This document shows, piece after piece, positions 62,005 through 64,000 of a stretch of DNA of 64,000 bases. This stretch comes from Sediminispirochaeta smaragdinae DSM 11293 (GTDB lineage Bacteria; Spirochaetota; Spirochaetia; DSM-16054; Sediminispirochaetaceae): NCBI RefSeq assembly GCF_000143985.1, contig NC_014364.1, positions 1,612,001-1,676,000 of the forward strand, read 5' to 3'. The notes under the pieces were generated by a model that had not been told where the DNA came from, searched no databases, and was given only the letters and a program-made list of their open reading frames with translations. A program made the position numbers and the translations under genes. Position 1 is the stretch's first letter; every line of letters begins with the position of its first letter.

Positions 62005-63344
62005 AACAGGATTTTGACACGATGACACCCCGCCAGATTGTCACTGAGCTGGATAAGTATATTGTCGGTCAGGAAAAGGCGAAAAAGGCCGTTGCAATTG
62101 CCCTGCGAAACAGGGTCAGGCGTCGTATGCTGGCCGAAAATCTAAGGGATGAAATCGCGCCGAAGAATATCATCATGATAGGCCCGACCGGCGTAGGAAA
62201 GACCGAAATAGCCCGAAGACTTTCGAGGCTTAGCGGTGCGCCGTTTATCAAGGTTGAAGCGACGAAATATACGGAAGTCGGTTATGTGGGGCGGGATGTC
62301 GAATCCATGGTCAGAGACCTCATGGCCGTTTCTCTGAATATGGTTAAGGCCGAGATGTCCGAGGGGGTCAAGGAGGAGGCCGAAAACCGGGCGGAGGAGG
62401 CCCTTCTTGACCTTTTGCTTCCGGGCATTGGGGGAGATCCTTCTGTTCCCGAGGTCGGTGGCGGGCAGGGTGCTACCCGAGAAAAATTCAGGACCATGTT
62501 GAGGGAAGGAAAACTGGACGATAAACTTGTGGAAGTCCAGGTCAGTGGCGGTTCCTTTCCCACCATAGAAGTCTTTAGCGGTCAGAGCCCCGAGGCAATG
62601 GATGTTAACTTCGGAAATCTCGGTTCAATCTTCGGAGGCGGTAAGAAGCGCAAACGGGTGAGAGTCGAACAGGCGAAAAAGATCCTGCTTGACGAAGAGA
62701 TGGATAAATTGATCGATACCGAGCGGGCCGGAGATATCGCCAGGGAGCGATGCGAGCAGATGGGCATCATCTTTATCGATGAAATTGACAAGGTTGCCGT
62801 GAAATCGGACCAGGGTGGTGCCGACGTAAGCAGGGAAGGGGTCCAGCGGGATATCCTCCCCATTGTGGAAGGTTCGACCGTCAACACCAAGTACGGTATG
62901 ATCGATACCAGTCACATCCTCTTCATTGCTGCCGGTGCCTTTCATACCAGTAAGCCGAGTGATCTGATTCCCGAGCTCCAGGGGCGATTTCCTCTGCGTG
63001 TGGAACTCGACGACCTCGATGCCGACGACTTTGTCAGAATTCTGACCGAGCCTGAAAATGCCCTGACCAGGCAATATATCGAACTCTTGAAAACCGAAGG
63101 GGTGGATATTGAGTTTACCGATCCCGCGATCAGAAAGCTGAGCGAGATTGCGGCTGAGGTGAATGCCCGGACCGAGAATATCGGAGCACGGCGTCTTCAC
63201 ACCATTATGGAACTGCTGCTGGAGGAGGTCTCCTTTACCGCTCCCGAGCTTAAAGGGCAGAAGATACCGATTACCCCCGAGTATGTGGAGAGCCAACTCG
63301 GAGATATTGTGCAGGATCAGGACCTTGCACGGTACATCCTGTAG
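62001..63344 (+). CDS. hslU: ATP-dependent protease ATPase subunit HslU
   Basis: 447 residues. [31 protein letters not shown] at the N-terminus, Walker [16 protein letters not shown] near residue 57, an insertion (I) domain roughly 115-245, Walker [12 protein letters not shown], and the C-terminal [15 protein letters not shown], whose tail inserts into HslV to activate it. It unfolds substrates and feeds them to HslV. ATG overlaps hslV by four bases. The flgB gene follows after 53 bases. Confidence 0.97.
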   Translation: MKQDFDTMTPRQIVTELDKYIVGQEKAKKAVAIALRNRVRRRMLAENLRDEIAPKNIIMIGPTGVGKTEIARRLSRLSGAPFIKVEATKYTEVGYVGRDVESMVRDLMAVSLNMVKAEMSEGVKEEAENRAEEALLDLLLPGIGGDPSVPEVGGGQGATREKFRTMLREGKLDDKLVEVQVSGGSFPTIEVFSGQSPEAMDVNFGNLGSIFGGGKKRKRVRVEQAKKILLDEEMDKLIDTERAGDIARERCEQMGIIFIDEIDKVAVKSDQGGADVSREGVQRDILPIVEGSTVNTKYGMIDTSHILFIAAGAFHTSKPSDLIPELQGRFPLRVELDDLDADDFVRILTEPENALTRQYIELLKTEGVDIEFTDPAIRKLSEIAAEVNARTENIGARRLHTIMELLLEEVSFTAPELKGQKIPITPEYVESQLGDIVQDQDLARYIL

Positions 63345-63397
63345 AAGATGGTAAAGAGGGATGGATATCGGACCGATGATAAGAACGGAGGCAAAGG

Positions 63398-63814
63398 ATG
63401 TTTCTGAATAATAGTTTTGGAAAAACCCTCGATGTTTTGCACCGTTCCATGGATGTGGAGATGCTCAGGCGTCAGGTGATGGCGAATAATATTGCCAATG
63501 CCGATACGCCGAACTATAAACGGAGTGTCGTTAATTTCGAATCGCAGCTCGCCAGGGCCCTCGATTCTGAAAAGGTAACCAAGCCTCAGGCGGCCCTTAC
63601 CAATGAGCGTCACATTCCATTTAATCGTGTCCAGAATTATCGTGATGTCCGGCCCAAACGGGTCCTGGATTACCTGAGTGAATCGGACAACAACGGTAAT
63701 AATGTGGACGTGGAGGAGGAGAGTATGCTTCTTCTTCAGAATCAGTTGCGATACGACATGATGAGCAGGGTTGTTGCAGGGGAATTTTCCCGGGTCAACA
63801 TCGTTCTGCGTTAG
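63398..63814 (+). CDS. flgB: Flagellar basal-body rod protein FlgB
   Basis: 138 residues. The rod-protein signature is MANNIANADTPNYKRSVVNFESQLARAL near residue 27, and the C-terminal coiled part SMLLLQNQLRYDMMSRVVAGEF follows. FlgB forms the proximal rod with FlgC, FlgF and FliE in the periplasmic flagellum. AACGGAGG precedes the ATG. Placement of hslVU directly before flgB is known from Borrelia. Confidence 0.96.
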   Translation: MFLNNSFGKTLDVLHRSMDVEMLRRQVMANNIANADTPNYKRSVVNFESQLARALDSEKVTKPQAALTNERHIPFNRVQNYRDVRPKRVLDYLSESDNNGNNVDVEEESMLLLQNQLRYDMMSRVVAGEFSRVNIVLR

Positions 63815-63828
63815 TAAGGAGATAGAGT

Positions 63829-64000
63829 ATGGGCCTTTTTAGCAGCATCAACGTGGCGGCCACCGGCATGAGCGCCCAGCGCTTACGTCTGGATGTGGTG
63901 AGCGATAATATTGCCAATGCAAGCACGGCGAGAACCCCCGAAGGGGGGCCCTTCAGACGCAGTCGGGTTATTTTTCGAGCACGTAACAGCCAGCCTTACT
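63829..64000 (+). CDS. flgC: Flagellar basal-body rod protein FlgC, 3' end outside window
   Basis: 57 N-terminal residues, starting at ATG 63829 with TAAGGAGAT upstream. MGLFSSINVAATGMSAQRLRL and VVSDNIANASTARTPEGGPFRR are the FlgC rod signature. It follows flgB by 14 bases, so a flagellar operon continues beyond the window. Confidence 0.93.
   Translation, partial: MGLFSSINVAATGMSAQRLRLDVVSDNIANASTARTPEGGPFRRSRVIFRARNSQPY

Overview
The window reads as the chromosome of a free-living, anaerobic or facultative spirochaete of the Spirochaetaceae, with Sediminispirochaeta/Spirochaeta-like genomes as the closest guess. This rests on a mid-GC composition, a flgB-flgC start directly after hslVU (an order known from Borrelia), a reduced dcw cluster laid out as in treponemes, UPF0164/FadL-like outer-membrane barrels paired with lipoproteins, PilZ, CheW and bactofilin genes, and many TPR or HEAT periplasmic proteins. 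Species cannot be fixed without a 16S search.

Layout. 1-4284 (minus): CPBP membrane protease, TlpA-like thioredoxin, DsbD-like electron transporter and a truncated long-chain acyl-CoA synthetase. 4354-11092 (plus): PilZ protein, HEAT-repeat exported protein, comEC, rsmA, lipoprotein and a second HEAT protein, closed by back-to-back terminators. 11272-13019 (minus): TetR regulator and pta. 13155-16357 (plus): prephenate dehydrogenase, bactofilin, TPR protein, mtaB. 16489-20281: a lipoprotein/beta-barrel pair repeated twice in tandem. 20343-20564: tRNA-Lys and tRNA-Glu, each with its own promoter. 20843-24768: flavoprotein, TAXI-type TRAP transporter and a TIGR04076 protein. 24835-29761: a CheW protein interrupted by a zinc-binding CZB domain, a small barrel, a UPRT-like protein, a TPR lipoprotein, adk with a zinc-ribbon partner, and a coiled-coil protein.

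29792-35117 is a complete rRNA operon (two promoters, 16S, tRNA-Ala, 23S, 5S). It is followed by a universal stress protein and a compact run from 36122 to 43773: cheW, a DegT-like protein lacking the PLP lysine, nadK, recN, a helical protein, a propeller-like protein, a degenerate M23-like protein and a methyltransferase. 43802-48683 holds two GH57 enzymes and a DUF4912 protein for alpha-glucan metabolism. 49084-64000 is a long, mostly overlapping operon: MraZ operator, mraZ, rsmH, ftsL, murF, mraY, ftsW, ftsQ, ftsA, ftsZ, a Xer recombinase, a TPR lipoprotein, dprA, a second Xer recombinase, hslV, hslU, flgB and the start of flgC. It joins envelope synthesis, septation, chromosome resolution, proteolysis and flagellar basal-body assembly.

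No phage, insertion sequence, CRISPR array or toxin system is visible. The most unusual points are the CheW-CZB domain insertion with a promoter geometry that predicts a leaderless mRNA, the doubled lipoprotein/barrel module, the His-for-Lys change in the DegT-like protein, the flavoprotein/TAXI-TRAP/TIGR04076 operon, and an apparent single-base frameshift at the start of comEC.
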